Source: Oceanospirillum sp048268485
GTDB lineage: Bacteria > Pseudomonadota > Gammaproteobacteria > Pseudomonadales > Halomonadaceae
Length of the DNA stretch: 64,000 nucleotides
Direction: 5' to 3'
Assembly: GCA_048268485.1 (NCBI GenBank)
Contig: JBLWVL010000007.1
Coordinates: 62,001-126,000 of the forward strand
Positions 25,931 to 33,546 of this stretch are shown one piece after another. Both the position numbers and the translations under genes were made by a program. The notes beneath the pieces are model-generated. The model was not told the DNA's origin. It saw nothing but the letters and a program-made list of their open reading frames with translations, and did no database searches. Numbering within the stretch: position 1 is the first letter of the stretch; each line of letters starts with the position of its first letter.

Positions 25931-25961
25931 AATAACAACAAACCTAAAGGTAAGGAAAAAC

Positions 25962-26933
25962 ATGAAACTTCAGCACAAAATTGCAGGTACTATCCTTCTT
26001 CCGCTGGCCGCGGCCGCTATGTCCACCTCTGCACACGCAGAGCTATCCGTTGGTGGTTATGTTGCTGCACAGTTTGCAATGGTAGATGATTCTGGTGCAG
26101 ATCAAAAAGATATGGCTGGTAACGCTGCTACAAGCCGTCTTTCAATCAAACAAACTAATGTTGGCAACTCAAACGCCACGGTTCTAGTTGAAGGTGACTT
26201 CTGGGGTGGCCGCAATGCTAACCGTACCTCTAATACAGGTAAGTTGCGTTTACGTCATGCTGTAGTGTTTGTTGACGGGTTCGCCGTAGGTCAGACTTGG
26301 TCTCCATCTGCTAACCTTAACGCTCTGTTGCCTACTATTGATTTCGTTGGTTATACGGCTGCATCTGCTCCTGCTGGTCGTACTCCTCAGATCACAAAGA
26401 TCATTGATATGGGTGGGTCTACATTTAAAATCGGTATTGAAGATAACGGTAAAGCTTCTGCCCAAAAAGATGGTACATCAATTCCCGACCTGTCCGCAGG
26501 TTTCACTATGAATACTGGTAGCATGTCGGTATTTGCAGGGGCATCGATGATCAATGCAAATGACTTAGTGGAGAATGAAGTCACTCAGGTTATTGAAGCA
26601 ACCGCTTCTGTGAAAATGGATATGGGCGGTATGAAGGTTGTAGGTTCATTCGGTATGAATGGCGATGATGACACTAACGTAGCAGAATATACTGCATTTT
26701 CCCTTGGTGTAAGTGCTCCTCTGGGTGGCGGTTTAAGTGCTAATGCTATGGCAGAGGTTAAGCAGCCTGGCTCAAGCAGTCTGGAAGATCAGACAACAGT
26801 CTTTGCCAACGTTTTCTATAAAATGCCTAGCGGCCTTGAATTTGGTGCCGAAGTGCAGAATGTTACTAATCTGAGCTATGCTGATGGCTCTGACCTGACC
26901 AACATTAACTTCCAGGGTAAGTTTGCTTTCTAA
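25962..26933 (+). CDS. DcaP-like outer-membrane porin
   Basis: 323-aa beta-barrel protein. The signal peptide ends 'STSAHA' with cleavage before 'ELSVGGYVAAQF'. The mature protein has alternating hydrophobic beta strands, and its last residue is Phe ('NFQGKFAF'), the outer-membrane insertion signal. 'RLSIKQTNVG', 'LRLRHAVVFVDGFAVGQTWS' and 'AGRTPQITKI' resemble the DcaP family of trimeric porins for dicarboxylates and peptides. The substrate is not determined. Codon choice looks like that of a highly expressed gene. Upstream it has an operator-like palindrome and a long leader stem-loop, and a UUCG-capped hairpin follows. Confidence 0.85.
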   Translation: MKLQHKIAGTILLPLAAAAMSTSAHAELSVGGYVAAQFAMVDDSGADQKDMAGNAATSRLSIKQTNVGNSNATVLVEGDFWGGRNANRTSNTGKLRLRHAVVFVDGFAVGQTWSPSANLNALLPTIDFVGYTAASAPAGRTPQITKIIDMGGSTFKIGIEDNGKASAQKDGTSIPDLSAGFTMNTGSMSVFAGASMINANDLVENEVTQVIEATASVKMDMGGMKVVGSFGMNGDDDTNVAEYTAFSLGVSAPLGGGLSANAMAEVKQPGSSSLEDQTTVFANVFYKMPSGLEFGAEVQNVTNLSYADGSDLTNINFQGKFAF

Positions 26934-26958
26934 GCAAGCCTTCTCCTAAGCTATATAG

Positions 26959-26978
26959 GCACAGCCTTCGGGCTGTGC
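26959..26978 (+). terminator. UUCG-capped hairpin after the porin gene
   Basis: GCACAGCC-TTCG-GGCTGTGC, a very stable 8-bp stem with a UUCG tetraloop 25 bases past the stop. There is no T-run; it may protect the 3' end or terminate. Confidence 0.7.
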
Positions 26979-27221
26979 TCTTCGACACCGCAGGCAGGGT
27001 ATAGGCTTTCCTTCTCTACTCAATCGCACTCCAAGAGTTGTTTCCTTTCCTTACCAACTTTTGGCTGAGTCCTGCCGCGGTGACCCAGTTCTTCCTTTAT
27101 GCCCTTATTGTATTACCCTCTCTATCCTGCGTTGTTATAAACCTCCTCTGTCATCAACCTCGTGATCATGGAATTAATTGGTACTGATGTTTGCAGATAA
27201 GAATTTTAATTCTTCCGCATG

Positions 27222-27235
27222 TGACTAAATAGTCA
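27222..27235. promoter_or_regulatory. Palindrome TGACTA-AA-TAGTCA
   Basis: Perfect 6-2-6 inverted repeat about 215 bases upstream of fadL. The binding protein is unknown. Confidence 0.35.
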
Positions 27236-27363
27236 TAATGCTGCGTTTCAAAAAAATGCTATCCTGATGTTTATTAAGCCTTTTTTCAGGTCATGGTGTT
27301 TGAAAAGATTTTTCCAGACAAGAGGCTGGTTTTAAAGAGGTTTTTCTTGTTCTGGAGGTTTGA

Positions 27364-27377
27364 CAAAGACGTCTTTG
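27364..27377. promoter_or_regulatory. Perfect palindrome CAAAGACGTCTTTG
   Basis: A 14-bp perfect palindrome overlapping TTGACA (27360-27365), so binding could block a promoter. The central AGACGTCT equals the enterobacterial met box, but only one copy is present and MetJ operators need tandem copies. Confidence 0.45.
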
Positions 27378-27391
27378 AATGTGAATCTAGT

Positions 27392-27405
27392 CAAACGTAT
27401 GTTTT
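27392..27405. promoter_or_regulatory. PsrA-like site upstream of fadL
   Basis: CAAAC-GTAT-GTTTT matches the Pseudomonas PsrA consensus (G/C)AAAC-N2-4-GTTT(G/C) at nine of ten positions. It lies 47 bases before the fadL start, consistent with fatty-acid-responsive repression. Confidence 0.5.
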
Positions 27406-27451
27406 AACGCACCGCGTAACAATAAAAACAACATCGTTTGGAAGGCATATT

Positions 27452-28798
27452 ATGATGAAGTTAAAAGCAGTACTCCCAACTAAATTATCAATTGCTGTGG
27501 CAGCAGCGCTCTTTAGCGGACAAGCGATGTCTGCAGGCTTTGCGCTGAATGATCACAGCGCAACTGCATCCGGTAATGCATTAGCCGGTGCAGCCGCCAG
27601 TCGCACCGATATCTCATTCAGCTTCTGGAATCCGGCTCTTTTTACAAATGCCAAAGGTGTTGAGCTGTATGGTTCTGGCGCATGGGTTATGCCGGAGATG
27701 GATGTCACTGTTAACTCAGCATCGGCTCCCGCTTCATTTGGTGGTTTGCCCGTTTCCGGTGCAAACCCGTCCGGTGTTGTTGATGACTCCCTGGTTCCAT
27801 CTATTTACTTTGCGTACCCTCTGAGTGAGAAGACGGTTTTAGGTACATCGCTTAACGTACCTTTTGGCCTGTCCGGTAAATATGGTACGGACTGGCCTGG
27901 ACGTTTTCACTCTGCTAAGACAGGGGTGGAAGACATTTCACTCTCGGCAACCCTGGCGCATCAGCTGAATCAAAAGTGGTCGATAGGTGCCAGTGTCCAG
28001 GTTCATAGCGGCGAGGTTCAGCTGGATTCGGTTATTCCTGATTCTCCTCTGCTGCCTACGGATAAAGAAGGCTATGGCGATCTGGATGCTGATGATGTCA
28101 CTTACGGTTTTGCACTGGGTGCAATGTTTGAGCCGGTCAAAGGTACGCGTTTAGGTTTAGGTTACCGAAGCGAGGTAGATTTTGACTTCGAGGGTGACGC
28201 TAAGTTTACAGATGTCAGTCCGGCGCTTGGTTCTATGGGGGCCAACCTTGGTATTGATGATGCTGCAATTTCAGACAGTTTGTCTTTCCCTTCAGTGCTG
28301 ACGTTAAGTGCTGAGCATGAGTTGAATGATAAGCTGATGCTGGGTGTTACCGCGATGCGAACTGGCTGGAGTTCGCTGGATGAGATGCGAATCAAATATG
28401 AAGAAGGCGCAGACGGTAAAGCACAGAACGATACCGTGTTAACCTTTGATTTTGAAGATCAGTGGTTCTATTCAGCAGGTTTGACCTACCAGGTCTCAGA
28501 GGTATTGACTCTGCGTTCCGGTTTGGCCGTAGATAATTCACCGGCTAAAGATGAGTACCGTTCACCAAGAACACCGGATGGTGATCGTAAGTGGTTCTCT
28601 GTGGGCGCAAGTTATCGCTTGGGTAGCGCCGGAGAAATCACAGCCGCTTACACTCATGTTGCGGTTGATGACGTGAGTGTTGTTCGGGATGGCTCATTTC
28701 CAAATGGCTCAACGGAAGATGGTGCAAGAGGCGAGTTGGATGCGGATTACGAGACCAGTGCTGACGTGATCTCTTTAGCTTACAGCATGTCTTTCTGA
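27452..28798 (+). CDS. fadL: FadL/OmpP1/TodX family outer-membrane transporter
   Basis: 448-aa beta-barrel for long-chain fatty acids or other hydrophobic compounds. The signal peptide 'MMKLKAVLPTKLSIAVAAA' ends at 'GQAMSAG', and the mature protein starts with 'FALNDHSATASGNALAGAAA', the FadL hatch region containing the NPA-type motif 'FWNPALFTNA'. It ends in 'LAYSMSF' with terminal Phe. ATG 27452 has GGAAGG upstream; the longer open frame has no signal-like start. Two palindromes lie upstream, one of them PsrA-like, and a terminator follows. Relatives are the fatty-acid and aromatic-hydrocarbon porins; the substrate cannot be told from sequence. Confidence 0.92.
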   Translation: MMKLKAVLPTKLSIAVAAALFSGQAMSAGFALNDHSATASGNALAGAAASRTDISFSFWNPALFTNAKGVELYGSGAWVMPEMDVTVNSASAPASFGGLPVSGANPSGVVDDSLVPSIYFAYPLSEKTVLGTSLNVPFGLSGKYGTDWPGRFHSAKTGVEDISLSATLAHQLNQKWSIGASVQVHSGEVQLDSVIPDSPLLPTDKEGYGDLDADDVTYGFALGAMFEPVKGTRLGLGYRSEVDFDFEGDAKFTDVSPALGSMGANLGIDDAAISDSLSFPSVLTLSAEHELNDKLMLGVTAMRTGWSSLDEMRIKYEEGADGKAQNDTVLTFDFEDQWFYSAGLTYQVSEVLTLRSGLAVDNSPAKDEYRSPRTPDGDRKWFSVGASYRLGSAGEITAAYTHVAVDDVSVVRDGSFPNGSTEDGARGELDADYETSADVISLAYSMSF

Positions 28799-28819
28799 TT
28801 TAGCTTATCCTGTGTTAAG

Positions 28820-28846
28820 AAGAGCCGGTTTCCGGCTCTTTTTTTT
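28820..28846 (+). terminator. Terminator after fadL
   Basis: AAGAGCCGG-TTT-CCGGCTCTT followed by eight T residues. Confidence 0.9.
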
Positions 28847-28854
28847 GCCTGAAT

Positions 28855-29910
28855 TTAACGGTCGCCCTTTTCTTTTTCGTGTATAGCTTGCGTTGCTATG
28901 AGCTGTTGCTTGAGCTTATTCATGCTTTTGCAAAATGCATCTTCCAGGCTTTTTAGCTTTTTATCCGTGTTGTCTATGTTAGTGCCATTTGTTGCTTTGA
29001 GATGGCCTAGCTCAGTACTGAGCTGGTTTATGGCTCTGTTGTTGGCCGCTGCTTCGTTAGTTTGATCTGAAATATGTTGCTGAATCTGCTTAAGGGTCAA
29101 CAGGGCTGCTTTATTGTTTTCCAGGTTTGATTTGTTGAGTTCCAGCTGTTTCTTTTCCTGCTGCTCTGCTCGTTGATCACGCTCTTTGAGCTGCTGTCTC
29201 AGGTCGTCGATTTGCCTAATCCAATATTGCTCTGAATCGGTACTGCGTTTTCGTTCTTCATTAAGCTGTACCTCAAACTGTGAAAGAGCACTGCAAAGAT
29301 CAGAGTGCAGCTGCTCATTCTTACTCGTCAGTGTTTGTGTGAGGGTGCTTATTTTTTCTTCATAGCTCTGACTCAGGGTTTCAAGCTTGTCTTTTTGCGT
29401 ATTGAGTTCTTCCTGTGCGTTCTCAAGCCTCTGGTTTAGGGTCTCTTTCTCATCGAGAGCCGCTTCCAGTTTTATCTCGGTTATTCCAGCCTGTTTCTCC
29501 AGTAAGCGGATCTCTCTGAGAAGCGCTTCGTTTTTATCCTCCAGCCACTTGTTGCGTTTCTCCGTGGCGAGACTTTGTTCTATAGCGTTCTCCTTTTCAG
29601 CTTCGGCTTTATCCAGTGTTTTCTGGATCTCCTGTTTGTAGCTTCCAAGCTCTTTGGTGGCATCCTCCCTTGCTTGCTGCCATACCGCCTGGACCATGCT
29701 GTTCAGATTGTCTGGTGCTGCTGTTCCACCAGCAATCATGGGTTTTTGCTGTCTCTCAACCCTCCAGCGCTTCAGATGCTCCGATATGGTGGTGAAGCTA
29801 CCGGTTCCGAGTCGTTCCCGTAAGCCTGCAATAGTCGGGTTAAGTCCCTCTGATTGCATCTCATCGATAGCTTGCTTTACATCGTTATAGCTAATGCCAT
29901 TTCTTGCCAT
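28855..29910 (-). CDS. KfrA-like DNA-binding coiled-coil protein
   Basis: 351-aa protein. The first ~60 residues, including 'SYNDVKQAIDEMQSEGLNPT' and 'RLGTGSFTTISEHLKRWR', are a KfrA_N helix-turn-helix domain. The remainder (about 100-350) is a long alpha-helical coiled coil dominated by Glu, Gln, Lys and Leu. Plasmid KfrA proteins bind and repress their own promoters and form filament-like multimers that help partition. This copy is divergent from a tyrosine recombinase, with tandem and inverted repeats between the starts that are candidate binding sites. Whether it works in chromosome structure or controls the recombinase is unknown. The ATG at 29910 gives the expected domain start. Confidence 0.85.
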   Translation of the reverse strand: MARNGISYNDVKQAIDEMQSEGLNPTIAGLRERLGTGSFTTISEHLKRWRVERQQKPMIAGGTAAPDNLNSMVQAVWQQAREDATKELGSYKQEIQKTLDKAEAEKENAIEQSLATEKRNKWLEDKNEALLREIRLLEKQAGITEIKLEAALDEKETLNQRLENAQEELNTQKDKLETLSQSYEEKISTLTQTLTSKNEQLHSDLCSALSQFEVQLNEERKRSTDSEQYWIRQIDDLRQQLKERDQRAEQQEKKQLELNKSNLENNKAALLTLKQIQQHISDQTNEAAANNRAINQLSTELGHLKATNGTNIDNTDKKLKSLEDAFCKSMNKLKQQLIATQAIHEKEKGDR

Positions 29911-29961
29911 TTTCCGCTAATTCCTGATCTGGTAACGCACACATAGGTCATTAATAAATGA

Positions 29962-29985
29962 TATTACGTATTATGTATTACGTAT
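29962..29985. promoter_or_regulatory. Tandem TATTACGTAT repeats, candidate KfrA operator
   Basis: Two identical copies of TATTACGTAT (29962-29971 and 29976-29985) start 14 bp apart, each containing the palindrome TACGTA. They lie 52 bases upstream of the KfrA-like gene and face the recombinase. Confidence 0.6.
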
Positions 29986-30008
29986 AAAATATAATCAAAT
30001 CGATCTTT

Positions 30009-30038
30009 AATTCACGGTAACTCTAATAACCGTGAATT
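30009..30038. repeat. 10-bp inverted repeat between KfrA-like and recombinase genes
   Basis: AATTCACGGT and ACCGTGAATT are separated by exactly 10 bp. This could be an operator, a recombinase core-type site (arm, 10-bp spacer, arm), or a hairpin in the recombinase leader; TTTTT follows the right arm. Confidence 0.6.
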
Positions 30039-30138
30039 TTTATGATTACACTGCTAAAATAAGCCGGCAGTGAAGCCATGGCACTCGCGGGGCTTATGGG
30101 GCAAGCAAAGGGTCGAAATAACGGGTGGCTGGCGGAAA

Positions 30139-31380
30139 ATGACTGACTTAATAAAGAGAGAAGACGCAGCTGATGAGGGGGCGGGAACAGGTCGAGCTAA
30201 ACCGGTTCAGGCCCACCGGCTTATACCCTTAGAAAGACTGCTGGTTGACCGGGTGCAGATACCCGAGTCTTTGAATGGGCGATTTGGCGCTAACAGAAAT
30301 GATATGGCCCCTCAGATTGCTGCGAACACCGACCTTGAAGCTGTTCAGAGCTGGCTTCTTGAGTACCAGGACTCTCCTGAGACCTTCCGTAGTTATCGTC
30401 GTGAAGCTGAGCGTCTTATCCTCTGGTGCTGGTATCAGCAGGGGAAAGCGTTATCTGATCTTAACCGGCAGGATATTGCGGACTATCAGGCTTTTATAAA
30501 AAAACCCGAGCCTGAAGATCAGTGGTGCGGAGAGCCTTGTGCCAGATCATCCCCGGATTGGAAACCTTTTAAGAGAGGATTGAGTGCTAACAGTCAGAAG
30601 CAGGCCATCACTATTTTAAAGGGCCTTTTTAGCTATCTGCGTGATGCTGATTATCTCAGGGGCAACCCTTTTGCACTGATTCGTCAGAAACAAGGGCAAA
30701 GTTTGGCCCTGCAGCAATCGAAAAAGGTTGAACGCTATCTTGAACAGACCGATATTCAACTTATGTTTAAGCGTTATGAGGCTCACGAAGCTGAGATTGA
30801 GGCATCGTCAGGTAAGTCTGAACGTGAGTTTATGCGGGAAAAGACACTGCTTTATTTTCTCTACTTTCTTGCCCCAAGGGTAAGTGAAGTTGCCAGCTGC
30901 AGAATGGGAGATTTTTTTCTGCGGCGTGGCCGTTGGTGGTGGCGGGTTCTGGGTAAAGGTAAAAAGTATGCTGAAATTCCGGTGCCGCAACCGTTGATGG
31001 CCCAGGTTCGACAGTATCGAACATTCCTTGGTTTGTCGCCTGAGCCCGAGATGGGTGAGGAGGGGGCTTTCATTCGCTCCACCCGCGGAACAAATCCAAT
31101 TAGTGCGAATATGGTTTACCGGTTGAGCAAAAAAATCCTCAAAGATACCGCCGATAGCGTTGAAGAGCGTTTCCCTGAGTCCGCAGCCCGAATGCGCGCT
31201 GCGTCGACACACTGGTTCCGGCATACAGCGATCACTCATCTGGCGGACAGAGGCATTGATTTGCGCCTGGTCAGCAAAACGGCCCGGCACAGTCAGTTGG
31301 AAACCACAGCGATCTACTTTCATACCGAGGATGAAGCCTGGCACGATGCCATTAATAGTCCTGCGGATAAGGTTGAATAA
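30139..31380 (+). CDS. Tyrosine recombinase/site-specific integrase
   Basis: 413-aa recombinase. An N-terminal SAM-like core-binding domain spans about 85-200 ('SWLLEYQDSPETFRSYRREA'). The catalytic domain holds Arg247 in 'LAPRVSEVAS', the GKGKK beta-hairpin lysine, His358 and Arg361 in 'HWFRHTAITHL', His384 in 'TARHSQ', and the nucleophile Tyr393 in 'TTAIYFH'. All catalytic residues are present, so it should be active. ATG 30139 is preferred, with GGCGG upstream; GTG 30070 is an alternative. No integrated element, att repeats or other phage genes are visible, so this looks like a resident recombinase divergent from a KfrA-like gene. Its target is unknown. Confidence 0.87.
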   Translation: MTDLIKREDAADEGAGTGRAKPVQAHRLIPLERLLVDRVQIPESLNGRFGANRNDMAPQIAANTDLEAVQSWLLEYQDSPETFRSYRREAERLILWCWYQQGKALSDLNRQDIADYQAFIKKPEPEDQWCGEPCARSSPDWKPFKRGLSANSQKQAITILKGLFSYLRDADYLRGNPFALIRQKQGQSLALQQSKKVERYLEQTDIQLMFKRYEAHEAEIEASSGKSEREFMREKTLLYFLYFLAPRVSEVASCRMGDFFLRRGRWWWRVLGKGKKYAEIPVPQPLMAQVRQYRTFLGLSPEPEMGEEGAFIRSTRGTNPISANMVYRLSKKILKDTADSVEERFPESAARMRAASTHWFRHTAITHLADRGIDLRLVSKTARHSQLETTAIYFHTEDEAWHDAINSPADKVE

Positions 31381-31409
31381 AGTATTGCAGGGCTCTGCCT
31401 GCCCCGGGA

Positions 31410-31438
31410 CTGACGAAACTTTTAACGGCTGTTATACT
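31410..31438 (+). promoter_or_regulatory. Predicted sigma-70 promoter for sufE
   Basis: CTGACG, a 17-bp spacer, then TATACT. The -10 is one base and the -35 two bases from consensus. It lies about 105 bases upstream of sufE. Confidence 0.55.
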
Positions 31439-31544
31439 CGCCTCTTTCGTTAGACAGCGATCTGTTGGGCCGGTTAGCCTTCTATGCAGAGGCTATCCTT
31501 CATCGCTTTTTACCTAAATACAAATATTGGAAGGCAGCGTTATT

Positions 31545-31958
31545 ATGTCCGAAATCAATCAGGCGCAGTTAGATCTTGTTGATGAGTTTGAGTTTTTTGA
31601 CGATTGGATGGACAAGTATCAGTACATCATCGATATGGGAAAGAAGTTGCCTGAATTTCCGGATGAGTGGAGAACAGATCTTAATAAAATTGATGGTTGC
31701 CAGTCTCAGGTCTGGATTCATCATGAATTTGCTGATGGCAAAATTAAACTATATGCGATAAGTGATGCTGCAATTGTTTCAGGCCTGATAGCGATGTTGT
31801 TACGCATCTATGATAATCGCACACCTGCGGATATTCTGGCCACTACCCCTGAATTTTTAGCGAAGCTGGGCCTGGATAAACACCTGAGTCCGACACGTAG
31901 CAATGGCCTGCATGCTATGCTGCAGAGAATCGGTGAACTGGCGACCCATTACGCCTGA
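31545..31958 (+). CDS. sufE: SufE-family cysteine desulfuration protein
   Basis: 137-aa sulfur acceptor that takes persulfide sulfur from a cysteine desulfurase (SufS/CsdA type) through a single conserved Cys, here Cys52 in 'LNKIDGCQSQVWI'. The whole protein is the SufE fold ('FEFFDDWMDKYQYIIDMGKK', 'TPEFLAKLGLDKHLSPTRSN'). The ATG at 31545 has GGAAGG 11 bases upstream. No sufS or csdA is adjacent, so it may be CsdE-like or serve a remote desulfurase. A terminator follows. Confidence 0.93.
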   Translation: MSEINQAQLDLVDEFEFFDDWMDKYQYIIDMGKKLPEFPDEWRTDLNKIDGCQSQVWIHHEFADGKIKLYAISDAAIVSGLIAMLLRIYDNRTPADILATTPEFLAKLGLDKHLSPTRSNGLHAMLQRIGELATHYA

Positions 31959-31975
31959 GTAAGGCTTGGTTGAGC

Positions 31976-32010
31976 AAAAAAGGCTGCGGGATTGCCCGTC
32001 AGCCTTTTTT
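31976..32010. terminator. Convergent terminator between sufE and miaE
   Basis: AGGCTG-CGGG-ATTG-CCCG-T-CAGCCT stem with one bulge, A-run before and T-run after, usable in both directions. Confidence 0.85.
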
Positions 32011-32023
32011 AGTGGCATTGCGC

Positions 32024-32653
32024 TCACTGAAGAGGCGTTGCCTGGGGTACTACCGGCCCGCTATGAAAACGGAAGGTGTCATCGTCAGCTTCAATCAGCT
32101 CTTTTTCAATCTGAGCAAAGAAAGCGATGCGCTCATCAATAGAATCTGTTGCATACTGCTGAGCTAATTCAAGATAATCACGGTAGTGCCGTCCTTCTGA
32201 TCGAACCAAAGAACGGTAATATTTTGCCAGCGGTGCATCGAGATGAGGAATCAGGGCCATAAAGCGTTCGCAGGATCTGGCTTCGATAAACGCACCGATA
32301 ATCAGCACATCAATAAGCTCATGGATACCTTTTCGCATGTGTTGGCGCAGGCCGGATGCATAGCGGGCGGCACTGATATGCTCATACTTGATGCCGCGCT
32401 CCTCCAGAATGCCAACAACCTGCTCAAAGTGGAGTAGTTCTTCCCGGGCCAATTGTGACATTTTTTTCAGAAGATCAGGCCGGTCGACATAGCGATACAT
32501 CAGATTCATCGCATTGGACGCTGCTTTTTTCTCACATTGGGCGTGGTCGATCAGCAGGATATCAAGGTTTTCCAGTGCTTGTTCGACCCATAAGTCGGGC
32601 GTTGGGCAGGGTAGGAATTGATAGATCTCTTCGAGTAAATCAGGATTTTTCAC
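32024..32653 (-). CDS. miaE: tRNA-(ms2io6A)-hydroxylase MiaE
   Basis: 209-aa non-haem diiron monooxygenase that hydroxylates 2-methylthio-N6-isopentenyladenosine at tRNA position 37. The carboxylate/histidine ligands are visible in 'AREELLHFEQV' (ExxH) and 'LVRSEGRHYRDYLEL' (ExxH), with further Glu in 'FIEARSCERFM'. Length matches the family. The start is GTG at 32653, overlapping the end of the DUF1289 gene by 14 bases, so the two are coupled. It is the last gene of a four-gene minus-strand run (hisI, yidD, DUF1289, miaE). Confidence 0.94.
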   Translation of the reverse strand: MKNPDLLEEIYQFLPCPTPDLWVEQALENLDILLIDHAQCEKKAASNAMNLMYRYVDRPDLLKKMSQLAREELLHFEQVVGILEERGIKYEHISAARYASGLRQHMRKGIHELIDVLIIGAFIEARSCERFMALIPHLDAPLAKYYRSLVRSEGRHYRDYLELAQQYATDSIDERIAFFAQIEKELIEADDDTFRFHSGPVVPQATPLQ

Positions 32654-33107
32654 AAATCAGCCTGTCTGTTTCTTCTAAGATGGTTCGGTTTATCTTCTGG
32701 TAGATGATCTCCAGAAGGCGCGATGAGGTGTTGTGTCGCCCTGTGTCAGGTGAGAGCCCCCTGGCATGGTCAGTTAAAGTAAGGCCGTAGGCTTCAATAT
32801 CCTGAATTTTCCCGGCACCCACTCTCAGGAGGTCAACAATCCAACACTCAGGGGCAAAGCGCTTAGTATAGCGAATCCTGTGCAGTTCAAGTTGTTGATG
32901 CAGTTGATCTTTATCAAGTAACTGGAAATATAGAGACACTGCATCGATCGTCAGTTGCTCTATGCGCTGCATAACCAACTCACGTGTCTGTGCCTCTGAA
33001 CGCCCCCAGTTGAGGATTTCATCTGAATGGCGTTTGCAGCCTCGGCAAATCTGATCACCCAACGTTGTGCTGCAGATACCGATGCAGGGGGATTCAATTC
33101 GTGCCAT
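32640..33107 (-). CDS. DUF1289 domain protein with Cys motif
   Basis: 155-aa protein. The N-terminal ~50 residues are a DUF1289 domain: 'SPCIGICSTTLGDQICRGC' gives four cysteines in a CxxxC...CxxC-like spacing, suggesting zinc or Fe-S binding, followed by 'RHSDEILNWG'. The remaining ~100 residues are helical and not recognised. Many DUF1289 proteins are only 60-70 aa, so this is a long version. The ATG at 33107 lies inside the 3' end of yidD (14-base overlap), and the stop overlaps miaE by the same amount. Tight packing suggests co-translation. Function unknown. Confidence 0.82.
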   Translation of the reverse strand: MARIESPCIGICSTTLGDQICRGCKRHSDEILNWGRSEAQTRELVMQRIEQLTIDAVSLYFQLLDKDQLHQQLELHRIRYTKRFAPECWIVDLLRVGAGKIQDIEAYGLTLTDHARGLSPDTGRHNTSSRLLEIIYQKINRTILEETDRLICEKS

Positions 33108-33513
33108 GGGACTTAGATGTATCCGTATTTTTTGGCTCTGAGCCACAGCTGATATCAGCTGTATCGATGCATGAGGGGTCGGCACCAGGACTGACAGGCT
33201 TTATCCCGCTGTGTTTTGCGTGACTTTCCACAGTTTTTTTTGGTTCCTGGATGTCATCAGCGCAGCTATTGCAAGGGTGAGTACCATTATGCCAGCAGCC
33301 TTTTTCAGGCACCGGATCGTAACCCCCTTTGGCCAGAGGGTTACAGCTCACAATACGTTTAACCGCCAGAATTGTTCCCTTAATCGCACCATGTGTTTCC
33401 AATGCTTCCAGTGCATAGCTGGAGCAGGTTGGATAATAGATACAGCGATTGGGTAGCAACGGACTGATCATATAGCGATAGATATGAACCAAGAGTTTCA
33501 GCAAATACTTCAT
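33094..33513 (-). CDS. yidD: Membrane protein insertion efficiency factor YidD, extended
   Basis: 139 aa. Residues 1-70 are canonical YidD: amphipathic 'YLLKLLVHIYRYMISPLL', then 'CIYYPTCSSYALEALETHG' with 'IVSCNPLAKGGYDPVP', including its three conserved cysteines. YidD assists YidC/Sec membrane insertion at the inner face of the membrane. The usual protein is 70-90 aa. Here a ~65-residue low-complexity tail follows, with four more cysteines ('CNSCADD', 'PSCIDTADISCGSE'), and its last codons overlap the DUF1289 start. It is not next to rpmH-rnpA-yidC, its common location. The core call is firm; the tail has no known role. Confidence 0.9.
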   Translation of the reverse strand: MKYLLKLLVHIYRYMISPLLPNRCIYYPTCSSYALEALETHGAIKGTILAVKRIVSCNPLAKGGYDPVPEKGCWHNGTHPCNSCADDIQEPKKTVESHAKHSGIKPVSPGADPSCIDTADISCGSEPKNTDTSKSHGTN

Positions 33514-33546
33514 AGACCCTTCCGCTGAATTGGCCCTATTTTATTT

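Larger units (their letters stand above)
25511..25961 (+). other. Long region upstream of the porin gene
   Basis: No gene is supported in these 450 bp. They hold a terminator-like hairpin, a 7-bp palindrome next to a TTGACA element, and a long leader stem-loop, each listed separately. Confidence 0.6.
26934..27451 (+). other. Porin-FadL intergenic region
   Basis: About 520 bp without a supported gene. The frame open upstream of fadL from 27293 is AT-rich and lacks a ribosome site, so I treat it as leader. Palindromes at 27222-27235, 27364-27377 and 27392-27405 are described separately. Confidence 0.55.

Noticed and set aside
27364..27377. MetJ operator upstream of fadL
   Set aside because: The 8-mer AGACGTCT is perfect but single; MetJ needs tandem boxes and fadL is not a methionine gene.
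27293..27451. Possible N-terminal extension of FadL
   Set aside because: The extension lacks a ribosome site and precedes a proper signal peptide starting at 27452 with GGAAGG upstream.
30139..31380. Prophage or integrative element next to the recombinase
   Set aside because: No phage or conjugation genes, tRNA target or flanking direct repeats were seen on either side.
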